A DNA stretch of 64,000 nucleotides from Enoplosus armatus (taxonomy: Eukaryota; Chordata; Actinopteri; Centrarchiformes; Enoplosidae): assembly GCF_043641665.1 (NCBI RefSeq), contig NC_092190.1:24293510-24357509 (forward strand), read 5' to 3'. A program made the translations under genes and the position numbers. The first letter of the stretch is position 1. Every line of letters begins with the position of its first letter. Shown here piece after piece: positions 52,112 through 62,189 of the stretch. Below the pieces are notes generated by a model, which worked only from the letters and a program-made list of their open reading frames with translations, did not search any database and had not been told where the DNA came from.

Positions 52112-52456
52112 TGTATCACTCATGACTGATTAGTTTCTCATTTCTTGTGTAATAATCCTGAAGATGAGTGACTCCTCTGATCATTGGATGGTGTTTAATG
52201 TAAGAATGTGTTTCTATGACTGACACACAGTAAAGAGTAACAGCAGCTTCAACAATGTCATGACTGATCAATGTGTTGAAGTTACTCCTTTTTCTAACAT
52301 AGTATGTCCTAGTATGACCGCCCACTTTTTGGATGGCTCTGGAGGTGAATTTGTCGTTTCAGAAAATCATTTCAGAAAGAGTTTTAATCCTGGAGCCAAC
52401 CAACTACGAGATGAATGACGACATGATTAGTACGATGTTCCTGTAGTTTCATGTAG
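52112..52456 (+). other. Duplicated 3' flank of OR 13
   Basis: Continuous copy of the 3' flank, running through GGAGCCAACCAACTACGAG and GTAGTTTCATGTAG into the next unit. It supplies the 48 bp missing at the LINE insertion after OR 12. Confidence 0.7.
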
Positions 52457-52924
52457 ACTGTCATAGCCCGGCTCTTAAGCTACGACCCGGAAGGGAGACG
52501 AAACAGGTTTTTAAACAACGAGCAGGTGTGTTTATTTACAACGTGCTAACAAAACAGAAAAAGATGTGAAAACAAGAAATAATAAAGCAAAAGACAACCG
52601 TGTCCACGATGGTGGAGACCAGTCTATGGGGAAGTGGTGACGTTTTTATACAGCATCACACCGGGTCCAGGTGTGGTTCATGAAGGAAATGATGACCCTC
52701 CGACCTGACCTGGATCCTGCAAAACAAAACGAAAAACAACAGAAGACAGAAGGACACCTAGTGGAGCAGAGGAGTCATCGCAACTCATGTTAGCTAATGT
52801 TAGCTACCAAACTAGCCAGCCTGCAAAACTCATCACAACCCTCTATGTCTTGCCTTTCATACACCGCACTCTAGTACGTGGTGGACTTGTAGTGATTTTC
52901 ACCCCTTTGGAAAGGTAAGTCATG
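52457..52924 (+). repeat. Duplicated 5' segment of OR unit, copy U3
   Basis: Same as 47352-47822 with a handful of substitutions, for example GAAACAGG for GAAACGGG. Confidence 0.8.
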
Positions 52925-52926
52925 GT

Positions 52927-54943
52927 TATGTTACGTTAAATTCCATACAAGAGAAAATAAGACTTTGGACTTGCTGTATGCGAATATCAGGGATGCATAC
53001 AGCTCCACTGCCCTCCCCCCACTGGACAGATCAGACCACAACCTCGTCCTGCTCACACCATCATACAAGCCTGTGGTTCAGCAGCAACCAGCTACAGTGA
53101 GGACAGTGAGGAAATGGTCTCATGAGGCCATGGAGTCACTGCGTGGCGCACTGGAGGCCACTGACTGTATTGCCCTGTTTGAACCACATGGTGAGGACAT
53201 TGATGGCCTGACAGACTGTGTCTCGGAGAACATTGGGTTCTGTGTGGACAACTCCATCCCCTCTACCCTAACAACAAACCCTAGGTAACTAGAGACCTGA
53301 AGGCTCTTCTCAATGAAAAGAAGAGGGCTTTCAGAGCAGGGGATCGCACTGAGCTCAAGCGAGTAGAAAGAGAACTGAATCACAGACTAAAGGAAAGCAA
53401 GGATGCCTACAGCAGGAAACTGGAGGAGAAGCTGGAGAGGAACAAGGCCAAAGAGGTGTGGAGTGGGATGAGAGAGATCACCGGCCTTCAGAAGAAAGGT
53501 GGGGGGAGCACTGCTGAGGGGAACGCTGAAAGAGACAATGAGTTAAACCAGTTTTTCAACAGGTTTGACTCCACCACCCCCACCCCCAGTAGCCCCTCCA
53601 TGGCTCCTGGGAGCCTGAACTCCACCTCACTTCCCCCCTCACACCTCTACAGCAGACACCCCTCTGACTTGCACCCCCCACCACCCATTATCACCCCACT
53701 GCTAACACCCATCAAAGACTCTGCCTCATCCCCCACCACCCACACCGGACTACACATCACAGCCAGGTGACGAGAGAGCTAAAGAGGCTCAGCCAGGGAC
53801 AAGCTGCTGGACCGGATGGCATCAGCCCTCTCGTGCCGAAGGCATGCTCCAGCCAGCTTGGTGGAGTCCTCCAGCATCTCTTTAACCTAAGCCTGAACCT
53901 TCAGAGAGTTCCAGTGTTATGGAAAACATCCTGCCTGGTCCCAGTGCCCAAGAAAAGCCGCCCTACAGCACTGAACGATTACAGGCCCATAGCACTGACC
54001 TCCCACATAATGAAGGTCATGGAGAGACTGGTCCTTGCACACCTTAGACCACAGGTGTGCCCATCACAAGACCCACTGCAATTTGCATACCAGCCCCGTG
54101 TGGGGGTTGATGATGCTATAATCTATCTGCTGCAGAGGGCCTACTCATCACGGGACAGACCCAACAACACAGCCCGCATCATGTTCTTTGACTTCTCCAG
54201 TGCCTTCAATACCATCCAGCCCACACTGCTGAAGGCCAAGCTGGAGGACATGCAGGTGGACGCTCCCCTCGTCGCATGGATCCACAGCTATCTGACGGGC
54301 AGACCACAGTTCGTAAGACTACAGGGCCGTGTGTCTGACCGTCTGATCAGCAACATCGGAGCCCCCCAGGGAACTGTCTTATCTCCCTTTCTCTTTACCA
54401 CCTACACTGCAGACTTCAAACACTGCACAGAGTCCTGTCATCTGCAGAAGTTCTCAGATGACACGGCCATAGTAGGATGTGTGGAGAGTGGACGGGAGGA
54501 GGAGTACAGGGACCTGGTGGACCGCTTCGTGGGATGGTGTGGGGAGAATCACCTGCAGCTGAACGTGGCAAAGACTAAGGAGATGGTGGTGGACTTCAGG
54601 AGGAACAAGTCCCCACCCTCTCCTGTTTCCATCGGTGGGACGGATGTGGAAATCCTTCCATCATACAAATACCTCGGTGTCCATCTGGACAACAAGCTGG
54701 AGTGGTCCACCAACACGGATGCTGTATACAAGAAGGGCTTGAGCCGGCTTTTTTTCCTCAGGAAGCTCAGGTCCTTCAATGTATGCGACAGGATGCTCCA
54801 GATGTTCTATCAGTCTGTCAAAGCAAAGGACGCCAACAGACTGAGGAAACTCATCAAGAAGGCAGAGTCTGTTGTTGGCTCCAGGCTTGTCCCCCTGGAG
54901 GAGGAGGTTGAGGAGAGGATGCTAGCTAAACTGCTAGCAATCA
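52927..54943 (+). mobile_element. LINE plus-orientation copy B, 5' part (split by a later LINE)
   Basis: Same insertion and same 5' truncation as 47824-50370. It runs through broken endonuclease and RT frames (52965-53288, 53456-53770, RT from 53767). The RT has lost 48 bp (16 codons, V-V-A-S...G-I) near 54819 relative to copy A, in frame. It stops at GCTAGCAATCA (54943), where a minus-strand LINE intrudes, and resumes at 58507. Confidence 0.87.
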
Positions 54944-55313
54944 GAATCAGAATCAGAATCAGAAATACTTTATTGATCCCCGGGGGGAAATTGTACAGTA
55001 CCGGTGCTCCCATTCCAGAGTAGGAAAATAGCATAATTTAGAACTAAAGGTATGTACAAAATATAAAAATAAGAAATATAAAATAAAAAATATACACATT
55101 TACAGTATTTAAGTGAGTGAGGTAAAAAAATATATATATATACAGTAAAAATGTATATATATGTATGGATGTGTTGCACTGTAGTGTATAACTATATATA
55201 TATTGCACTATACATGTTTGCACTTAAACAATCACAATAAATAGTGAGGTAGTGTATGACAGATGAAGTAGATATAGATACAGATTTCCAGTCTCTTCCT
55301 GAGTGTCTGACAC

Positions 55314-57449
55314 TCAGAGGGAGGAGCTGAACAGTCTGATGGCCACAGGCAGGAATGATTTCCTGTGGCGCTCTGTTGTACATTTGGGAGCAATGAGTCT
55401 CCCACTGAAGGTGCTCTTGTGTCCGACCAGTACGTCATGGAGAGGATGTGAAACATTGTCCAAGATGCCCCGCAGTTTAGACAGCGTCCTCCTCTCTGAC
55501 ACCACCGTCAGAGAGTCCAGCTGCACCCCCACAACGTCACTGGCCTTGCGGATCAGTTTGTTTAGTCTGTTGGAGTCCGCCACCCTCAGCCTGCTGCCCC
55601 AGCATGCAACAGCATAGAGGATAGCACTGGCCACCACAGACTCATAGAACATCCTCAGCATAGTCCGGCAGGTGTTGAAGGACCTCAGCCGCCTCAGAAA
55701 GTAGAGACGGCTCTGGCCCTTCCTGTAGAGGGCATTAGTGTTCTTTACCCAGTCCAGTTTATTGTCTATGTGAACTCCCAGGTACTTGTAATCCTCTACA
55801 ATGTCGACACTGACCCCCTGGATGGAAACAGGGGTCATCGGCGCCTTGGTCCTCCTCAGATCAACAGTCAGTTCCTTTGTTTTTGTCACGTTGAGCTGCA
55901 GGTGGTTCTGCTCGCACCATGTGACAAAGTTCTCCACAGCAGCCCTGTACTCCTCCTCATCACCTTTGCTGATACATCCAACTATCGCTGAGTCGTCAGA
56001 AAACTTCTGAAGATGGCAGGTCTCTGTGCAGTAGCTGAAGTCCGTGGTGTAGGCGGTGAAGAGGAAGGGAGAGAGGACAGTCCCCTGCGGGGCCCCGGTG
56101 TTGCTGACCACCCTGTCTGACACACAGTGTTGTAAGCGCACATACTGTGGTCTGCCAGTCAGGTAGTTGACAATCCAGGACACGAGGGGGGCATCCACCT
56201 GCATCTCCGTCAGCTTCTCATCCAGTAGAGCCGGGCGGATGGTGTTGAACGCACTGGAGAAGTCAAAAAACATGACTCTCACAGCGCTCGCCGGCTTATC
56301 CAGGTGGGCGTAGACGCGGTTGAGCAGGTAGATGATGGCATCCTCCACTCCAAGTCGGGGCTGGTAGGCGAACTGAAGGGGGTCCAAGTGTGGCTTGACC
56401 AAGGGCCGGAGCTGCTCTAGGACGAGTCTCTCCAGGGTCTTCATGATGTGGGAGGTCAGTGCCACGGGTCTGTAGTCCTTGGAGCCACTGGGACGCGGCG
56501 TCTTTGGAACAGGAACGAGGCAGGATGTCTTCCACAGCACGGGGACCCTCTGGAGACTCAGGCTCATGTTGAAGACGTGGTGAAGTACTCCACATAGCTG
56601 GGGGGCACAGGCTTTAAGCACCCTGGGGCTGACACCATCGGGGCCTGCAGCCTTGCTGGAGTGGAGTCTCCTCAGCTGTCTTCTAACATGGTCGGCAGTG
56701 AAGCACACTGTAGAGGTGACCGGTGGGGGAGGGGTGGTGTCGTCAGGTTGAAGAGTGCCGTCAGCCTGGGGACTGGGGGACGAGGTGTGAGGAAAGATCT
56801 CACAGGGGGGTGGGGGGCTGTGAGGAGCAGGAGGGGGTGGGGGGAGTGGAATAGGTGAAGGTTGGAGGCAGACAGCAGAAGAGTCATGGGGGGGTTGAGC
56901 AGGGCCCACAGAGTCAAATCTGTTGAAAAACAGATTCAGTTCGTTGGCCCGGTCCACACTGCCTTCAGCTCCTCTGTTGTTGGTCGGCCTGTAACCCGTG
57001 ATAGTCCTCATTCCACTCCAGACCTCTCTGGTGTTGTTCTGCTGGAGTTTCCACTCCAGCTTCCTCCTGTACTTCTCCTTGGCCTCCCTGATCTTTACCT
57101 TCAGTTCCCCCTGGATCGTTCTCACCTCGTCTCTGTTGCCAGCTCTGAAGGCCCTCTTCTTTTTGTTCAGTATGGCCTTGATGTCCTTTGTCACCCATGG
57201 CTTGTTATTTGAATAACAATGGACAGTCCTTGCTGGGACAGTGGAGTCCACACAGAAGTTGATGTAGTCCGTGATGCACTCTGTGAGCCCATCAATGTCC
57301 TCTCCATGCGGCTCACAGAGCGCCTGCCAGTCAGTCACCTCAAAACATCCCTGAAGTGTCTCATAAGCCTCCTCTGACCATCTCCTCACTGTCCTCGTGG
57401 TTGCAGGCTGGCTCTTGACTAGAGGCACATAACAGGGGTTGAGGTGCAC
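55314..57449 (-). pseudogene. LINE endonuclease end, linker and reverse transcriptase, copy 2
   Basis: 711 codons. It holds ARTVHCYSNNKPWVTKDI, ILNKKKRAFRAGNRDEV, a proline-rich linker (PLPPPPPAPHSPPPP), DHVRRQLRRLHSSKAAGPDG, and the complete RT with FFDFSSAFNTIRPALL, GAPQGTVLSPFLFTAYTTDF and KFSDDSAIVG, then FLPVAIRLFSSSL. The catalytic Asp pair is intact. It is cut off from most of the endonuclease by the 7-bp deletion at about 57480. Confidence 0.85.
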
Positions 57450-58111
57450 TAGGTTGTGGTCTGACCTACCCAGAGGGGGGAGGAGCTGTATGCATGCTTA
57501 ACGTTAGCATACAGTAAGTCCAGGGTCCTCTCCTCTCTAGTGGGGCAGCTCACATACTGTGTGAAGGTGGGAAGTGTCCTAGCCATGGTGACGTGGTTGA
57601 AGTCACCCGAAATAGCAATGAGTGCATTCAGGTGTTGAGTCTGTAAACGGGCTATGGCGGAGTGAATGACGTCACACGCCGACTTCGGGTTGGCAGAGGG
57701 GGGGATGTAAACAGTCACAACAATGGCATGTGAGAACTCCCTGGGCAAATAATACGGCCTGAGTCCTACAGCCAACAGTTCAATGTCCGGGCAACAGACA
57801 CGATCCTTGATGGTGATGTGGGAAGGATTGCACCACCGGTTGTTAACGAGAACAGCAAGCCCCCCTCCTTTACGCTTACCGCTCCCGGTGCAATCCCTGT
57901 CGGCCCGGACGGTCTGAAAGCCGTCGATGGAAACGTTGTCGTCGTGAATGTCCTGGTGCAGCCATGTCTCCGTAAAGCACATTAAACTACACTCCCGGTA
58001 CTCCCTCTGACTCCTGGCCAGCGCCGTCAGCTCGTCCATCTTGTTTGCCAGCGATCTCACGTTGCCCATGACGAGAGAGGGGAGACACGGTTTATATCTC
58101 CTTTTCTCCAT
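57449..58111 (-). pseudogene. LINE endonuclease, copy 2
   Basis: 220 codons from M-E-K-R-R-Y-K-P: MGNVRSLANKMDELTAL, CFTETWLHQDIHDDN, GGGLAVLVNNRW, IAISGDFNHV, ending SSPLWVGQTTT after the frameshift. The endonuclease core residues are present; the frame is lost just before the S-D-H motif region (GRSDHNLV in copy 1). Confidence 0.82.
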
Positions 58112-58506
58112 AAACCTCTGCTGTCTCGACCCGACTCTCTACCCTCGTCGCTTCGTTCCCCCTCTGCATCCTCTGTGTGTTTTTCTCCGGATTTCAGCGG
58201 GGATCTCCGATGATCTGGTCTCCAAGCCGGCCGGCTTCAGAGCGATCAGCTGATCTCCGGAGTAAACAATGCGGCCCAGAAGTTGCTGCGCGACCGTCCG
58301 ATGTTTGAATGAAAGTAATTCCAGAGTGAAAAAAAGTACCAGAACTCTCTCCACCAGCATGTTTGAAGAGGGTACAACTTCAAAAGTCAGTACTCAAAAA
58401 GTTCTGAGTTAAATAAAGAAATAAAGGAGAAAAGTACGAAAAAGAAGAAAACAAACGAAAAAGCGACTGTAACCGGCTGCATGCACGTCGGCGCATGCGC
58501 TCAAGG

Positions 58507-58993
58507 ATCATGGACAACACCTCCCACCCCCTCCATAACACAGTGGACAAACTGAGGAGCAGCTTCAGCAGCAGACTCATCCAACTGTGCTGTCCCTACT
58601 GCTGTCAGACTTTTTAATACATCTGCCTCTGCCAGACCGGTCCTCACAGAACTGGACTGAACCGGACTTTCTGCACTACCTCACTGCACCCTCACACTTT
58701 GAATATATATCATATATATATTAAGCCTACACAGTCATCACATAACATACACTATATTGATATTATATATCATTCTATTCTGTGTATGTATGCTTGTGTC
58801 TGTATTATCTGCCACCACCTCCTGACTACTTGTGCACCTATTTATTTATTTTAGACTTTGCTGGCTAATGTACGTTTTTGTATAATTTTCTTTGTGTATT
58901 TGTTCTTATATTTCTTGTGTATTTTGTGTTTTGGCTGCTATGACAATTTAATTTCCCTTTGGGGATGAATAAAGTTATCTATCTATCTACCTA
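58507..58993 (+). mobile_element. LINE plus-orientation copy B, 3' part
   Basis: Resumes ATCATGGACAACACCTCCC and runs to GGGGATGAATAAAGTTATC plus TATC repeats, matching 49883-50370. It joins logically to 54943. Confidence 0.88.
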
Positions 58994-59528
58994 TTCTGTG
59001 GTAAACGTAACGTAAGTGATTGTAGAGTTCAGTGGTAGCAGTGACTCACTAGCCATTTGTGAGGTTGCTGGTGCGGTAAACATTTCCATGGTAACAGTGA
59101 GCTCCATCAATCAGAGACTTCGCTGTTACACTTTAGGATTGTGGGTAGTGTAGTACTTCTCTATGACACAGCAAGTAAAATATGTTTTTCTTAAAACGAA
59201 GTTGATATCATACGGACTTTTGGCTTCTACAGGAGCATATACCCTTGTTTCACAATCTCATAGTTCGTGGTAAGTCTACCTTGGATGGGTGTGACATTAT
59301 GGCACCTGTTCTCCAGGTGAGTCCAATGTCCCCTTCCTGGCTTTGGGACTCCTGCAACATGTAAACATTATCTCTTCCAAACTTTTGACCAATTAGCAAA
59401 AGACTTTGCGATCACATTTTCCAACCCCAGCCTCTGGGTCTCCTGAAACACAAAGTTTTCCAAACTGCTGAGCAACCCTGCTTACAAGAGTCTCTAGAGT
59501 TTGATGCATGTCAGCCGTTGTTGGTATG
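58994..59528 (+). other. Duplicated 5' flank of OR 14
   Basis: Same as 50371-50905 with few changes (GGGTGTGAC for GGGTATGAC). No gene is seen. Confidence 0.7.
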
Positions 59529-59630
59529 GACTTCAATGAGATCCATGGGGGGGTGAAGTAATATGATAAACACACTCCACAGACTCAAACAGTTCTGGAG
59601 ATGAAACTTCTAAGTGTGTCTTTAGGTCAG
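59529..59630 (+). promoter_or_regulatory. Conserved OR leader block, upstream of OR 14
   Basis: ACTTCAATGAGATCCATGG to AGGTCAG followed by CTAACTG; identical in layout to OR 13. Ends 178 bp before the ATG. Confidence 0.6.
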
Positions 59631-59808
59631 CTAACTGTAAATGAAAGACTCTCAAGTACAGGTGACATGTTTATTGAGTGACAGTTCTTTTCTCAGTTTT
59701 CACTGATCCATATTAGTTGTTATTACATAATATTATTACAATCCACCTCTTTTATTCACATAGTTTGTTTTACTTATTAATATTGAGTCTTAGTCTTTGA
59801 CAGTCTTA

Positions 59809-60735
59809 ATGGATAATGAATTAAATGGAACATATATAACTTTTGGAGGGCATGTGGAAGTTCACAAATACAGATATGTTTATTTTGTGATTATGTTCAC
59901 AGTATATATTCTAATAATATGCAGTAATTCTACCATTGTGTATATTATCTGGATTCACCAAAACCTCCATGAGCCTATGTACATCTTCATTGCAGCTTTG
60001 TTAATCAACTCTGTTCTTTTCAGCACTGTGGTCTACCCAAAGCTTCTGATCGACTTTTTATCTGAGAAACAGATCATATCATATTCAGCCTGTCTCTTCC
60101 AATTTCATGTATTTTACTGTTTAGGCGGTTCAGAGTTCTTACTGCTGGCAGCCATGTCCTATGACAGGTATGTGTCTATATGTAAACCTCTGCAATATCC
60201 AACTATCATGAGGAAAACCACTGTCAGTATTTTCTTGGTTTTAGCCTGGACTCTACCTGCCTCTCAGGTCACTGTGCCAACTGCTTTGAGCGCCAAAGAA
60301 GAACTCTGTAGCTTTATTTTAAAAGGAGTTTTTTGCAATAACACAGTTTACAAACTTCAATGTGTGATCTCAAAAGCACATTTCATACGAGATATGATCA
60401 TACTGCTTAATGTTGCACTTCTCCCTGTGCTTTTCATATTTCTTACATACACCAGGATACTCATAATATCCTATCGAAGTAGTAGAGAAGTCAGGAAAAA
60501 AGCTGCACAGACCTGTTTACCCCACCTGATAGTTTTGTTAAACTTTTCCTGTTTGTGTGTGTATGATGTCATTACAGTTGGACTGGAATCTAATTTTCCA
60601 AAGACTGTGCATTTAATAATGAACTTACAAATCGTTTTATATCATCCTCTCTTTAATCCAATCATGTATGGACTGAAAATGAAAGAAATTTATAAACACC
60701 TCAGGAGGTTGTTCTGTCCAGCCAAAGTGAACTGA
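59809..60735 (+). CDS. Olfactory receptor, intact (OR 14)
   Basis: A 308-residue odorant receptor, M-D-N-E-L-N-G-T-Y at 59809, with the motif positions given for OR 12 (DRY 119-121, KAAQTC 231-236, NPIMY 283-287). It is two residues from OR 13 and five from OR 12. It is the last OR of the array in this window. Its 3' flank is shared with the other units only for about 90 bp (to about 60822, GGTGTTTAATGT), then differs, so this marks the right end of the duplicated block. Confidence 0.95.
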   Translation: MDNELNGTYITFGGHVEVHKYRYVYFVIMFTVYILIICSNSTIVYIIWIHQNLHEPMYIFIAALLINSVLFSTVVYPKLLIDFLSEKQIISYSACLFQFHVFYCLGGSEFLLLAAMSYDRYVSICKPLQYPTIMRKTTVSIFLVLAWTLPASQVTVPTALSAKEELCSFILKGVFCNNTVYKLQCVISKAHFIRDMIILLNVALLPVLFIFLTYTRILIISYRSSREVRKKAAQTCLPHLIVLLNFSCLCVYDVITVGLESNFPKTVHLIMNLQIVLYHPLFNPIMYGLKMKEIYKHLRRLFCPAKVN

Positions 60736-61559
60736 TGTATCACTCATGACTGATTAGTTTCTCATTTCTTGTGTAATAATCCTGAAGATGAGTGACTCCT
60801 CTGATCATTGGATGGTGTTTAATGTTTAATGATGATGTTCTGAATTTGTATTTGTTGCTTTCAAATACTTTCACACACACACACACACACAGCCACCACA
60901 GGGCCATAGCTTCCACTGAGATGCCAACGCCATGTCCTCAGTGTTTTTGACTCAAAATGTGTTTGAGTCTGCTGAAGTGCAGCTACCTCCTATAACGACA
61001 GTTGCACAGACTTTTTAAAGATCCTCAAAGGTCTTTAAATGTGACTGCTTTTCATTAGCTTATCGACATTTTGGGGCCATCAATGATAAAGATGAGATGA
61101 TAAAATGTTTATGTGTTTACAAAATTAGGCTTTACTCCTCTAAAAGCTCTATAGGCTGTTGCGCACAAAGTTAGGAAGGTTTAGGTGCACACACCTAAAC
61201 TGCACCTCCAGGTCAGGCGGGCTAAATCGAGCACTGGAAAAAAAGAAATAAAGTAATAGATTTGACTGTTTCTAAGCCAAGAAAAATCTGGATAACTCCA
61301 GCTCCAGAACTAAAATGTCTCTAAAAAGAAAGATGTGTTCACAAAATGAGGCTTTAACTGAAAAGTGTAATGGAAAATGGAAAGGGATTCAACCAGCATG
61401 CATGTAACCACTGCAAGAGTGAAGCTGTAGCCCACTTACTAGGACCAAACCAAATGTAGAAGAATTTACTGTGTTAAAAAATCTGAACAGAAAAAGGTGG
61501 TATGCAGTCAATATTGAGATGTTACCATTCACTATATAAACTCAGTAGGGAGATAAACT
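60736..61559. other. Intergenic 3' of OR 14
   Basis: The short shared flank, then a CA run at about 60872-60890 and unrecognised DNA. No gene. Confidence 0.5.
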
Positions 61560-62140
61560 CACATATTGTCTCAGTCTGTTTCTCAGTCCCCCCCCACCTC
61601 CCTTTCCTGTTCTGCATTTCCTGGCCTCCTCATCTGCATGCCATGCCCTCATTAGTCACTCACTACATGTACCAACCTACTTCCATTGCTCCCTTGTTCG
61701 ATTATCCTAGTTGCAATGTCGCTGTCTTGCCTTTTGTTGTTTTGTTGCTTTCAAGCTTCTGTCACTCGAACCTGAACTTGTCTGCCTACCTACCAGTACC
61801 TGCCTGCCCGTAAGTCTCTCTTCATCAATAAATCACTGACATCATCCTGCCTGCCAGCTTTGTCTGCTTGTGCCTGATCCTGCATCATGACAGAACGATC
61901 CCACCAAAAATTAGGCCAGCAGGTGATTTATTTTCTGTGGAAGAACTTAATGAGGTGACTCACATCATTGTGTGCCTTCTGAACTACTGCAAAACACCTC
62001 CAGTGAGGAGCAGACATTGGATTTTATTAACACTCCAGCCTCCCTGTCTGCTCGCAATGGACCTGCTAGCCTCCAGCCTCCACTTCGGCCTCCAGCCTTC
62101 ACCTTGGTCACCTAGCCTCCGGTCTGGGGGGGGGGGGGGT
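61560..62140 (+). mobile_element. LTR-retroelement leader relic, copy 2
   Basis: Pyrimidine-rich text with AATAAA (61827-61834), then CCTGATCCTGCATCATGACA with GAACGATCCCACC, resembling an LTR end and leader. TTTCTGTGGAAGAACTTAATG, then GAGGTGACTC parallels 23090-23115 in copy 1, and CCTGCTAGCCTCCAGCCTCC parallels the minisatellite at 23161. A poly-G run lies at about 62127-62139. No protein can be followed. Confidence 0.4.
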
Positions 62141-62189
62141 TCTGTCACAGTCAGGAATTATTTTACCTGCCTACTTCTTATGTTTGTTA

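Larger units (their letters stand above)
54944..58506 (-). mobile_element. Near full-length LINE (CR1/L2/Rex1-like), copy 2, nested in another LINE
   Basis: A 3.56-kb minus-strand element inserted into the plus-strand LINE, separating 54943 from 58507. The AGAATC tail is on the left, the 5' end (GCGACTGTAACCGGCTGC, then GCATGCGCTCAAGG) on the right. It retains the 235 bp that copy 1 lost, so its RT frame extends to 711 codons. Two lesions keep it dead: a 7-bp loss near 57480 shifting the frame between endonuclease and linker, and an AAG-to-TAG stop near 58140 in the N-terminus. The target shows ATCA on both sides, overlapping the tail repeat. Confidence 0.88.

Noticed and set aside
44414..58111. 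Active LINE able to move
   Set aside because: Each copy has at least one frame-breaking lesion: the 235-bp deletion in copy 1; the 7-bp deletion and a TAG stop in copy 2.
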